31,138 bases of DNA from DATBWZ01 sp036514535 (lineage in GTDB: Bacteria > JAMCPX01 > DATBWZ01): positions 1-31,138 of the forward strand of contig DATBWZ010000122.1 of NCBI GenBank assembly GCA_036514535.1. Direction: 5' to 3'. Both the position numbers and the translations under genes were made by a program. Every line of letters starts with the position of its first letter. Position 1 is the first letter of the stretch. Positions 7,953 to 14,898 of this stretch are shown here, in pieces. Below the pieces are notes generated by a model that saw nothing but the letters and a program-made list of their open reading frames with translations, did no database searches and was not told the origin of the DNA.

Positions 7953-9155
7953 TCAGGATATGGATTGTTCTTGCCCCTCTTCCCACGGGGAGAAAACGCG
8001 CGTCACCAGATAAAGTATTATAAACGGCAATACCAGGAATCCAAGCGCTACAAACAGCCCTTCCATGCCAAGTAGCTCCATCTTGTAGGCTGTCAGTCCG
8101 CGGAAACTCTTGGAGAAGAGTTGTCCGCCGATCACCACATTCCATCTTGTGCCGAATATACCCATTTGTATAAGAAGGGCAGCAACAAAGTAAACAAGCC
8201 TTCTTAATTCATCCTGGTACTTGAAAAATTTGACCAGCACAATCATACCGACTGGAACGATGATCCCCAGTAATATCTGGACAATGATAAGGCTTATAAA
8301 GAGTTTTGTTTTTATCAATTCTGAAATAATATGGATTGAGTCTTCTGACTGGTAAAGGCGATGAATGAAATCAAGCATTTCCAGGGAAAAATCAACAATT
8401 ACTGCGTACAGCAGAAAGTCGGCAAGCCTGTCAAGGCAGAGCATATCTAATTTTTTGCCGCGGAACATAGTTATAACCATATAAAGAATCAACACAAGGG
8501 CAATACCCGAAACTATCGCCGAGAACAAAAACACAACAGGAATCAAAACGCTGCTCCACCATGGATTAGCTTTTATTGAACCAAAAATAAATCCAACATA
8601 TCCGTGCAGTAAAAAAGCGGATGGAATTCCTATTATAGTGATAATTTTAGCCGCCTTTTTGTCAAATGCTATCGCTTTTGGTGAAATGTCTCTGGAGAAT
8701 AATGAAAGCGCCATGTAAAGCAGTTTCTTCAATCCCTTTTCTCTGTTAGCCATTTCAACCAAATCTTTTCTGTAATCAAACCATATTTCAAGAAGCAGAA
8801 CAACCATTAAGTACCACATATATACAAATCCGAATACAGCCATTGCGGATTTAAGGTGCGGGGTGAGAAATATTTCATAGGAGCGTTCCATATGTCCTAA
8901 ATGGAATTGTAGCGGCATCGGAGCAACAATTAAAAATGCAAGCGCTGTGAGCAGAGCGAGCCTGTATGTGGGGGATAATGCCTTCACATTGAATACCTTT
9001 ACAAGGGACGCGAGGATGAAAGCGCCTGCCACAAGCCCTGTAATATAAGGGTAGATTACTATCAGTATGCTCCATTGCAGTTCAACCTCGTTTGGATAAA
9101 TAAAGCCGGATATCTGTTGTGAAGCAGCGTATAATTGTTCTATTAATTTTTCCAT
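7953..9155 (-). CDS. NrfD/PsrC-family membrane quinol-interacting subunit
   Basis: 400 residues with about nine to ten membrane helices and no heme motif. The segment FIYPNEVELQWSILIVIYPYITG at the N-terminus and the following GAFILASL match NrfD/PsrC polysulfide-reductase-type subunits. These take or give electrons at a quinone site and pass them to an iron-sulfur partner at the periplasmic face. The gene follows the ferredoxin gene by one base, so it forms one module with that and the 8-heme cytochrome. In NrfBCD, Hmc, Qrc and ActABC the same trio of cytochrome, FeS protein and NrfD links the membrane quinone pool to periplasmic electron carriers. No catalytic molybdopterin subunit is nearby, so this one probably serves the cytochrome network (inference). 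Confidence 0.88.
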   Translation of the reverse strand: MEKLIEQLYAASQQISGFIYPNEVELQWSILIVIYPYITGLVAGAFILASLVKVFNVKALSPTYRLALLTALAFLIVAPMPLQFHLGHMERSYEIFLTPHLKSAMAVFGFVYMWYLMVVLLLEIWFDYRKDLVEMANREKGLKKLLYMALSLFSRDISPKAIAFDKKAAKIITIIGIPSAFLLHGYVGFIFGSIKANPWWSSVLIPVVFLFSAIVSGIALVLILYMVITMFRGKKLDMLCLDRLADFLLYAVIVDFSLEMLDFIHRLYQSEDSIHIISELIKTKLFISLIIVQILLGIIVPVGMIVLVKFFKYQDELRRLVYFVAALLIQMGIFGTRWNVVIGGQLFSKSFRGLTAYKMELLGMEGLFVALGFLVLPFIILYLVTRVFSPWEEGQEQSIS

Positions 9156-9156
9156 G

Positions 9157-9921
9157 TTATCTCACCACTCCATCCATATTTGCATAATATACCTTTGGTT
9201 CTGTATTTAGATCTGGTTTCAGAACATGTATATCATTCATTCTTTTAAATCGCAGAAGAGGACTGCTCAGGGTGTGCAGGTCTCCAAAAACCCGCGCATT
9301 TGTAGGGCATACTTCAACACAGGCAGGACGCAAGCCTTTTGTTATCCTATGATAACAAAAGGTGCATTTGTCAGCGACTTTCTTTTCCGGATGGAAGTAT
9401 CTTGCCCCATAGGGACAGGCCTGGATGCAGTATCTGCACCCAATACAGTATTTTTCATCCACCAGAATTACTCCTTCCGGAGATTTAAAGGTTGCCCCAA
9501 CAGGGCAGACCTGTACGCATGGCGGATTGTCGCAATGATTGCAGAGTTTCGGAACAAAAAAGCTCTTTAATAATGTTCGGGTTGCTTCCATTGGAGAGAA
9601 TCCGTCTATCCCGCCATTTGGGCTTTGAACCGATACTTCCCCGTCCATGTTGACCGCATATCGTTCAATCCATGTTCTGTAAAAGAATGGATCACGAGGG
9701 ACGTTATTTTCTTCTTTGCATGCATTGGCGCATCTGCCGCAACCAATGCATCTTTTTATATAAACCCCCATTCCGTAGTTGTGTTTTTTCCCATTTTCTT
9801 CGGCCGGCAACGCAAGTTTACTGGATGCAATCCATAGCAGTCCCGCTGATGGGAGGTATTTCCCTAATTTTTTAAGAACTTCTCTTCTGTTTAACTTGTT
9901 ATTTTTTGTTTTTTCTTTCAT
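9157..9921 (-). CDS. Tat-exported four-cluster ferredoxin subunit (NrfC/PsrB/DsrO-like)
   Basis: 254 residues. The N-terminus carries a twin-arginine signal (NRREVLKKLG, Arg12-Arg13) and a hydrophobic stretch, so the folded protein is exported to the periplasm. Four cysteine groups follow in NrfC/DmsB order: CIGCGRCANAC, CNHCDNPPCVQVCP, CIGCRYCIQACP and CTFCYHRITKGLRPACVEVCP, enough for four 4Fe-4S clusters. It would pass electrons between the NrfD membrane subunit and the 8-heme cytochrome. It sits between these two genes (three bases after the cytochrome, one before nrfD-like). The wide loop in the last group (11 residues between the second and third Cys) is normal for this family. Confidence 0.93.
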   Translation of the reverse strand: MKEKTKNNKLNRREVLKKLGKYLPSAGLLWIASSKLALPAEENGKKHNYGMGVYIKRCIGCGRCANACKEENNVPRDPFFYRTWIERYAVNMDGEVSVQSPNGGIDGFSPMEATRTLLKSFFVPKLCNHCDNPPCVQVCPVGATFKSPEGVILVDEKYCIGCRYCIQACPYGARYFHPEKKVADKCTFCYHRITKGLRPACVEVCPTNARVFGDLHTLSSPLLRFKRMNDIHVLKPDLNTEPKVYYANMDGVVR

Positions 9922-9924
9922 ATC

Positions 9925-10683
9925 TCACTCCGCTTGTGGTGAATGTGGATAATGACATTCCCAGCAAACATAAGTATTCCCGTGTTTGTCCATATCTATT
10001 CTTGGTATTTCCTTTGAAGCAACTGCATTCTTTGTATGGCATTTTCCGCAAAATTCTCTTGCCGATGGTTTGCTTGGTAAGTATTTTCGTGGATTTAGTT
10101 TGTGTTCCCTTGGCGCTGCATGACAGGTTGTGCATTGAAGGCTATTATGCGGCGACACTGATTTCATGCTTTCAATGCTTCTGTGGCAAACGCCGCATTC
10201 ACTGGGTGGACTTGGAGGGGTGGGATTGTGCGGATTGTGGCACTTTATGCATGGCTTATTGGGATTATGCGTAATTGTGTCAATCTGAGGAAATCCTGTT
10301 GGCCTTGCTTCCAGAAAAGCGTGGCATTTGTGGCAAAATTCCCTTTTTACCGGCATTAATAATTCGTAGTCTCCGCCGGCTGCCACATGTTTTACTCCCG
10401 GTCCATGACAAGCCTCGCAGGAAAGCCCCTTATGGTATGAAGAATTTAGTATGGCTATCTTATCTTCATGGCATTCTGCGCATTGATCGCGCCCTGCGTA
10501 TTGAACCGGCAGGGATTTAATCTCGTCCAGCGCATCTGCTCTGTAGTGGCCTAGTTTTCCAAAAGATGCCGGAATAAATAGATGCCGCGCTATTATAAGT
10601 GCTGCAATAACCCCTGCAAAAATCAATAATAATCTTATAATCTGTTCAGGTATTGTTTTAAATATTTTAAGTGGATTAAACAT
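9925..10683 (-). CDS. Membrane-anchored octaheme c-type cytochrome of the NrfD module
   Basis: 252 residues. An N-terminal hydrophobic segment (IIRLLLIFAGVIAALIIA) anchors or exports it; no clear cleavage site follows, so an anchor is likely. Eight CxxCH motifs follow in about 180 residues: CAECH, CEACH, CHKCH, CIKCH, CGVCH, CTTCH, CGKCH and CWECH, with free histidines that may act as distal ligands. The arrangement resembles NrfB/DmsE-like and cytochrome c3-family proteins. As first gene of the trio with ferredoxin and NrfD it would be the electron outlet of a quinol dehydrogenase, or the inlet of a quinone reductase. A GGAG ribosome site lies before the ATG, and a promoter with TTGACA is seen at 10770-10799. 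Confidence 0.9.
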   Translation of the reverse strand: MFNPLKIFKTIPEQIIRLLLIFAGVIAALIIARHLFIPASFGKLGHYRADALDEIKSLPVQYAGRDQCAECHEDKIAILNSSYHKGLSCEACHGPGVKHVAAGGDYELLMPVKREFCHKCHAFLEARPTGFPQIDTITHNPNKPCIKCHNPHNPTPPSPPSECGVCHRSIESMKSVSPHNSLQCTTCHAAPREHKLNPRKYLPSKPSAREFCGKCHTKNAVASKEIPRIDMDKHGNTYVCWECHYPHSPQAE

Positions 10684-10769
10684 TTGGCATTCTCCATCAC
10701 TCCAAATTTTTTAATGGAAATAATAAAACATCGCTATAATCATGGCTCATTTTTAAAAACATCCTGAAC

Positions 10770-10799
10770 ATTTTAAAAGGAACAAATCCCCGATGTCAA
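10770..10799 (-). promoter_or_regulatory. Sigma70-type promoter of the octaheme/FeS/NrfD operon
   Basis: On the minus strand TTGACA (10794-10799) and TAAAAT (10770-10775) are 18 bases apart. The start of transcription is expected near 10763, leaving a leader of about 80 bases before the ATG at 10683. The rest of the gap between 10684 and 10831 shows no other clear element and no hairpin terminator for the upstream gene. Confidence 0.55.
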
Positions 10800-10831
10800 C
10801 ATATTTTTTCTTTTATAATAATTAACCTCTG

Positions 10832-12007
10832 TTATTTTGTTGTATTTTCTGATGAATTGATCTCCACTTTTATTTCCTGCTTTTCCATAAGATAAGGCCT
10901 GTATACATAGTATATCTTTGAACTGATTGTCCCTTCATATCCTTGCGGGATCTGAAAAGTAAAATGTTCAATCCGTTCCTCAAGAGGGGCAAGGCGATTG
11001 TCATTTAGTATTTTTGCTCCATTCATTATGATATCCCAATCGTCCTTTAATACCCTCCCGCTGGCATCAGAGATCACCTTTTCGTATTCCCTGGTTTGTG
11101 TATCAATTATTTTGTTTTTTACAATTAGGCTAACCTCAAGCACCAGTTGCTGGGAAGGTATGCCAGTGGGGATCATATGCCCTGAGCCAATATTTGCAAT
11201 CTTCAAGCCCACGTTAAGAGTATCCTTTTCCTTCTTCATGTTTACCATATTTAACTGCACAGACTTCTTCAGTTGGGTTAGCGAATGACCACCCTGGATA
11301 TCATGGAGGTTGATTGTTCTGCTGCTTTCCTTTAATTTCGGGTCAACAACAAATCCTTCCACTTCCGGCATGTGACAATCCTGACACTGTTTACCCTGCG
11401 CTGCATAAGGACTTTTCTGCCATTCGGTGTATGTCTCCATTATTGGCACATTATTGTTCCCCCTAAGTTCGTGACAGCCGGCACAGAATTCAGAACGGGT
11501 ATGCAGACTGGAATACTCCACATTGTGCACCGGGGATGATGCATTCTTTAACGGACCCCTTTTTGTTTCGCCAACCTTTATGGAAAAAAGATATTTTGTG
11601 TCTTTTAAAATAATGCCGGCGATAGTATGACAGAAATCACAGCTGATACCCTCCCTGGTAACATCTTGTTTCAGTTCATAATCTGAATTAAAGAGAACCG
11701 CAGGAGCATGACATCTCAGACATAATTCTTTTGCTTTTTTGGAATCTTGTCTCAGGCTCTGCATGTATGCTGTGTTGAATATGGGGTTTTCCAGTGACAT
11801 GGCATGAAGGGAATTTTTCCAGTAATAGTAAATGTCCTTGTGGCATTCGCCGCAAACTTTGCTTTCTGTATAATTATTTTTATTAATGCTTTTTTTGTCA
11901 GGAAATCCAGCATATATAGACGCAGGTATTGAAAACAGGAGCCAAAGAACTGTTAATACCCTCAAAATATTTTCCTTACAGTAGTTACAACAGAATATTT
12001 TTATCAT
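10832..12007 (-). CDS. Pentaheme c-type cytochrome, c554-like
   Basis: 391 residues from the ATG at 12007, which has GAGGTG five bases upstream. A TTG four codons earlier (12019) lies inside that ribosome site and is rejected. A signal peptide (VLTVLWLLFSIPASIYAG) precedes five CxxCH motifs: CGECH, CLRCH, CDFCH, CAGCH and CQDCH. The spacing and phrases such as REGISCDFCHT and CAGCHE resemble cytochrome c554-like multiheme proteins. The last 150 residues are a heme-free beta-rich domain starting near ANIGSGHMIPTG, a segment seen (usually as GHxxPTG) in relatives. There is no CxxCK motif, so it is not NrfA nitrite reductase. Redox partner and substrate are unknown. It is transcribed from its own extended -10 promoter, divergently from the Fur-family gene. 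Confidence 0.85.
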   Translation of the reverse strand: MIKIFCCNYCKENILRVLTVLWLLFSIPASIYAGFPDKKSINKNNYTESKVCGECHKDIYYYWKNSLHAMSLENPIFNTAYMQSLRQDSKKAKELCLRCHAPAVLFNSDYELKQDVTREGISCDFCHTIAGIILKDTKYLFSIKVGETKRGPLKNASSPVHNVEYSSLHTRSEFCAGCHELRGNNNVPIMETYTEWQKSPYAAQGKQCQDCHMPEVEGFVVDPKLKESSRTINLHDIQGGHSLTQLKKSVQLNMVNMKKEKDTLNVGLKIANIGSGHMIPTGIPSQQLVLEVSLIVKNKIIDTQTREYEKVISDASGRVLKDDWDIIMNGAKILNDNRLAPLEERIEHFTFQIPQGYEGTISSKIYYVYRPYLMEKQEIKVEINSSENTTK

Positions 12008-12032
12008 CTCACACCTCAATAATTAAATTTAG

Positions 12033-12067
12033 ATAACATTATACCAGATACCAGAAATAAATGTTAT
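12033..12067. repeat. Inverted repeat with tandem 7-mer inside the cytochrome promoter
   Basis: ATAACATT (12033-12040) and AATGTTAT (12060-12067) form a perfect 8-base inverted repeat with a 19-base spacer. The spacer contains the tandem direct repeat ATACCAG-ATACCAG (12041-12054). The arms overlap the -10 and -35 elements of the minus-strand promoter. This could be a regulator site; no known consensus was recognised. Confidence 0.4.
12038..12067 (-). promoter_or_regulatory. Extended -10 promoter of the pentaheme cytochrome
   Basis: On the minus strand the -10 element is a perfect TATAAT (12038-12043) preceded by TGG, an extended -10 motif. The best -35 candidate is ATAACA (12062-12067) at 18 bases. 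The start is expected near 12031, about 24 bases before the ATG at 12007. Confidence 0.6.
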
Positions 12068-12082
12068 TAAGAAAAGAATTTC

Positions 12083-12110
12083 TTGACAGAATTATTAATT
12101 AGATTAAAAT
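12083..12110 (+). promoter_or_regulatory. Promoter of the Fur/PerR-family gene
   Basis: TTGACA at 12083-12088 and TAAAAT at 12105-12110 are 16 bases apart. The start is expected near 12117, so a perfect inverted repeat at 12127-12146 lies at about +10 to +30. Confidence 0.6.
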
Positions 12111-12126
12111 AATATTAAATTAGGAG

Positions 12127-12146
12127 TTATTCTTTTTAAAGAATAA
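12127..12146. promoter_or_regulatory. Perfect inverted repeat, candidate autoregulatory operator
   Basis: TTATTCTTTTTAAAGAATAA is a perfect 9-base inverted repeat with a two-base centre, followed by a third AAGAATAA copy (12147-12154). It lies between the predicted start of transcription and the regulator's ATG. Fur-family genes are often self-regulated, but the even centre differs from the 7-1-7 Fur and PerR boxes, so the link to this protein is inference. A hairpin in the leader is an alternative. Confidence 0.45.
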
Positions 12147-12169
12147 AGAATAAATAACAATAAATAAAA

Positions 12170-12592
12170 ATGATTGAAATTGATAAATTGATTGAAAAAT
12201 GCAGAAAAAATGGGCTAAAAATTACGCCACAAAGGCTCGCAATATTTGAAGCGCTAATCAATAACCGTAATCATCCCTCAGCAGAGACGCTGCACAAGGA
12301 GATCTCAAAGAAGTACACTACCATAACTCTGACTACTGTTTACAAAACGCTTGAAATGCTTACAAATCTCGGTGAGGTGGCATCTCTTGACATTGATTCC
12401 GAGAGAAAGCATTTTGACCCGCATATAGAACCGCATCATCATATTATATGCAAAGAATGCAAACAGATTATAGATGTCTTTAAGATTGACAACGATGTAA
12501 AGCCGCCGAAGGATGTTCTTGAAAGGTTTAAGGTGGATGGATTTCATATTGATTTTTACGGTACCTGCATAAAATGCCATTCTGCTGCTTGA
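12170..12592 (+). CDS. Fur-family metal/peroxide-responsive regulator, PerR-like
   Basis: 140 residues. The N-terminal winged helix (KITPQRLAIFEALI, TTVYKTLEMLTNLGEV) binds DNA. The C-terminal dimer domain has the regulatory His-rich segment HFDPHIEPHHHIICKEC and two CxxC pairs (CKEC and CIKC) for structural zinc. The Asp in HFD aligns with PerR Asp85, a PerR-type metal ligand, and the PerR-like layout HIxCxxC is kept, so PerR is favoured over Fur; this is moderate. The gene sits between two cytochrome blocks, divergent from the pentaheme cytochrome and 110 bases before the Rieske/b operon, so it may control either. No ribosome site precedes the ATG; AGGAG at 12122 is too far away. Confidence 0.9.
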   Translation: MIEIDKLIEKCRKNGLKITPQRLAIFEALINNRNHPSAETLHKEISKKYTTITLTTVYKTLEMLTNLGEVASLDIDSERKHFDPHIEPHHHIICKECKQIIDVFKIDNDVKPPKDVLERFKVDGFHIDFYGTCIKCHSAA

Positions 12593-12702
12593 CCTCAAAA
12601 CTCAAAATTTTCTTGCAATGCCTGCAAATTATATTAATCTTTAAAATTAATTTCTTTACTTTTTTTGAAAAAAGTTATTAAATTAATGGAGAGAAATAAT
12701 AC

Positions 12703-13179
12703 ATGATGGATGAGAGAAAAGAAATAATAGTAAATGAACAATTGGACGAGGGGAACCCTTATAAGGACTGGCCCAAGGAAAAACTTGGTCATCCGTTTTT
12801 CCCGCATCATACCGTTGTTCAGTTGATACAAGCTCTTCTTGTTGTTACTTTTTTGATTGTTCTCGCTACTTTGATGCCGGCGCCAATGGAGCCAAAGGCT
12901 GATCCATTTATCACTCCTGAGCATATTAAACCGGAATGGTATTTCCTCGCTGCTTATCAGTTTCTTAAGATTGCAGAAAAATTAGGTTTTCTGGGGGCAT
13001 GGGCGCCAGAGCTTATCGGGGTCTTAGGTCAGGGGCTTGCGATTTTGTTTATTGTCTCAGTTCCATTCATTGATCGGAATCCTGAAAGGATCCCTGGCAA
13101 GAGAAAACTTGCTATATTACTTGGGATAACGGGAGTGCTTCTTTTTATCGGTTTTACTCTTTGGGGAAGGTATTCCTGA
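12703..13179 (+). CDS. Cytochrome b/b6 C-terminal domain protein (PetD-like subunit IV) with PEWY
   Basis: 158 residues with three membrane helices, matching subunit IV of cytochrome b6f in layout: hydrophilic N-terminus, GHPFFPHH, first helix, then PADPFxTPExxxPEWYF as ADPFITPEHIKPEWYF. The PEWY motif at about residues 77-80 forms part of the quinol-oxidation (Qo) site; its Glu takes a proton from quinol. The last helix ends in TLWGRYS. A GGAGAG ribosome site is nine bases before the ATG. It is the first gene of the Rieske/b operon, separated from cytochrome b by two genes, which is unusual. The 110-base gap before it is AT-rich and has no promoter I trust; an 8-base ACTTTTTT/AAAAAAGT repeat (12658-12675) is seen. 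Confidence 0.93.
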   Translation: MMDERKEIIVNEQLDEGNPYKDWPKEKLGHPFFPHHTVVQLIQALLVVTFLIVLATLMPAPMEPKADPFITPEHIKPEWYFLAAYQFLKIAEKLGFLGAWAPELIGVLGQGLAILFIVSVPFIDRNPERIPGKRKLAILLGITGVLLFIGFTLWGRYS

Positions 13180-13181
13180 GA

Positions 13182-14441
13182 ATGAGGAATCGCATAAATC
13201 TTAATAATATTTTTTTGATTATATCAATCTTTGAAATTTTGACTGTCGCATCGTCTCTTTTAGAGGCTAAAACAGAGGAAAAGGTAGATTCCTGTGTGGA
13301 GTGTCATCGGCAGCAGGATGCATTATTGAGCAATCCGGTGCTGGTTTGGGAGAAGAGCATCCATATGGAAAACAGGGTGGGATGCGCTGACTGTCACGGC
13401 GGAAACCCAGCATCACGGGATAATGCTATGGCAGAGGAGGCTGGGTTTATTGGTGTTCCGGTGCCGCAACAAATTCCGGCTCTTTGCGCGAAGTGTCATG
13501 CCGATGTTAAAAAAATGAGACAATTTAATATCCGGACAGACCAGTTTGCAGAATACAAGACAAGCATTCATGGGAAGATGCTTTTTGAAAAGGGGGACGC
13601 AAAGGTTGCAACCTGCATAAGTTGTCACGGCTCACATGAGATCAGGAAAACAAACGATCCTGCTTCCCCGGTATTTCACTCAAATGTTCCTGCAACCTGC
13701 GGGAAGTGTCATTCCGATCCTGATTACATGAAACCGTATGGGATTCCAACGGACCAGTTAAACGAATACAAACAGAGCTATCACGGGAAGATACTCTTCG
13801 GGGAGATTCATGGGAAGAACCGTGCCCTTGTGCCCAATTGCGCTGATTGTCATGGTATTCATGGTGCCATACCTCCAGGTGGAGGCGAGGTGGCGAATGT
13901 ATGCGGGAACTGTCACTCCGTGGTGCTTAAGTCCTTCCGGGAAGGATCGCATTATACTGCGCTTGAGAACAGCGGTGTTCCGAAATGCATAGATTGTCAT
14001 GGAAACCATAAGATCCTTTATCCGGGAATTGAGATGTTCAAGGACGCCTGTTCCTCCTGCCATGATGCAGGCTCCATACCGCTGACTGTTGCAGACGAAA
14101 TGGCCGACATCCTTGAAGTTACAAGAAAAAAGGCTGAACTTACCGAATCATCTCTTGAAATAATAAAGGATTCCGGGCGGAACATAGATGATCTTGTTCT
14201 TGACATGTCCAAGGTTACAAATAATCTGGTCAAAAGCAAAACAATTACACATACAGTGGATTTGGAAAAGGTGAAGGGTTTAATGACCGAAGCCCAGGGA
14301 TCGCTTTCCAATATTGATAAAAAAGTTGAAGAAATCCGTTCCGATGTCCAGAAAAGAAAGAAATTTATGTTCACGGCAGTTGGATTTCTTGGCGCCTTGA
14401 TAGTTTTACTCTACATAAGATTTTTGATGAGACCAGAATAA
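13182..14441 (+). CDS. Nonaheme c-type cytochrome with C-terminal membrane anchor (first paralog)
   Basis: 419 residues from the ATG at 13182, two bases after the previous stop; an upstream TTG at 13161 would overlap that gene and is rejected. A signal peptide (FLIISIFEILTVASSL) precedes nine CxxCH motifs: CVECH, CADCH, CAKCH, CISCH, CGKCH, CADCH, CGNCH, CIDCH and CSSCH. Several are followed by G-x-H (CHGSH, CHGIH, CHGNH), giving possible distal His ligands. A helical, probably coiled stalk of about 110 residues leads to a C-terminal membrane helix (FTAVGFLGALIVLLYI). It aligns along its length with the cytochrome at 16000. By position it probably takes the place of cytochrome c1 or f as electron acceptor from the Rieske protein (inference). 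Confidence 0.9.
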   Translation: MRNRINLNNIFLIISIFEILTVASSLLEAKTEEKVDSCVECHRQQDALLSNPVLVWEKSIHMENRVGCADCHGGNPASRDNAMAEEAGFIGVPVPQQIPALCAKCHADVKKMRQFNIRTDQFAEYKTSIHGKMLFEKGDAKVATCISCHGSHEIRKTNDPASPVFHSNVPATCGKCHSDPDYMKPYGIPTDQLNEYKQSYHGKILFGEIHGKNRALVPNCADCHGIHGAIPPGGGEVANVCGNCHSVVLKSFREGSHYTALENSGVPKCIDCHGNHKILYPGIEMFKDACSSCHDAGSIPLTVADEMADILEVTRKKAELTESSLEIIKDSGRNIDDLVLDMSKVTNNLVKSKTITHTVDLEKVKGLMTEAQGSLSNIDKKVEEIRSDVQKRKKFMFTAVGFLGALIVLLYIRFLMRPE

Positions 14442-14451
14442 GGAAATAAAA

Positions 14452-14898
14452 TTGCCACTGTTTAAAGACATATTAAACAGGCGTGATTTTATTGACTGGC
14501 TGGGAGGGGCGGGATTCTTTGTCAGCGCCTGGATAATCGGTAAACCCTTATTAAAATTCCTTTTTCCTCCTTCAAATGTTATGGAGATCGGCGGAAGCAA
14601 GATTGCTGTGGCAAAATTAGATGATATTCCCGAGGGTAGATCAAAAACTGTGCTTTATAAAAATGTCCCTGTATTAGTCATAAACACACGTGCAGGGATG
14701 GCAGCAATATCCGGTGTTTGCACCCATTTGGGATGCTATCTTGTATGGGACTACCTAAAACAACAGGTCGCCTGTCCATGCCATCTTGCTTCTTTCAACA
14801 CCAAAGGAGAAGTTCTTTCTGGTCCCCCTCCTGCGCCACTCTCCAGATACAATGTGGAAGTGGTTAACGGCAAGATATATCTCACCGGGTTTTTATGA
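14452..14898 (+). CDS. Rieske 2Fe-2S protein of a bc/b6f-type complex
   Basis: 148 residues. A TTG start at 14452 is chosen: AAGGA lies about seven bases upstream and it gives the normal N-terminus with NRRDFIDWLGG, a Tat-like signal and membrane helix; no ATG exists there. The cluster motifs CTHLGC (about 90-95) and CPCH (about 108-111) supply the two Cys and two His ligands, and the two extra Cys form the disulfide of high-potential Rieske proteins. The Pro loop (GPPPAPL) is present. It oxidises quinol at the Qo site and passes one electron to a cytochrome. The gene overlaps the cytochrome b start by four bases (ATGA). Confidence 0.95.
   Translation: MPLFKDILNRRDFIDWLGGAGFFVSAWIIGKPLLKFLFPPSNVMEIGGSKIAVAKLDDIPEGRSKTVLYKNVPVLVINTRAGMAAISGVCTHLGCYLVWDYLKQQVACPCHLASFNTKGEVLSGPPPAPLSRYNVEVVNGKIYLTGFL

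Noticed and set aside
9906..10274. Plus-strand open frame of 122 codons opposite the octaheme cytochrome
   Set aside because: It is antisense to a clear cytochrome gene; its Cys/His content mirrors the heme codons and no ribosome site or family similarity is seen.
10832..12007. Pentaheme cytochrome as NrfA nitrite reductase, suggested by five hemes and the nearby NrfC/NrfD-like genes
   Set aside because: All five motifs are CxxCH; the CxxCK catalytic motif of NrfA is absent and the C-terminal half is heme-free and beta-rich.
12658..12675. ACTTTTTT/AAAAAAGT repeat before the Rieske/b operon as a terminator or operator
   Set aside because: It is a run of T followed by a run of A with a two-base loop in a very AT-rich gap, so symmetry arises easily by chance.
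13161..13181. TTG start seven codons upstream for the first 9-heme cytochrome
   Set aside because: It would overlap the subunit IV gene and has no better ribosome site; the ATG at 13182 gives a normal signal peptide.
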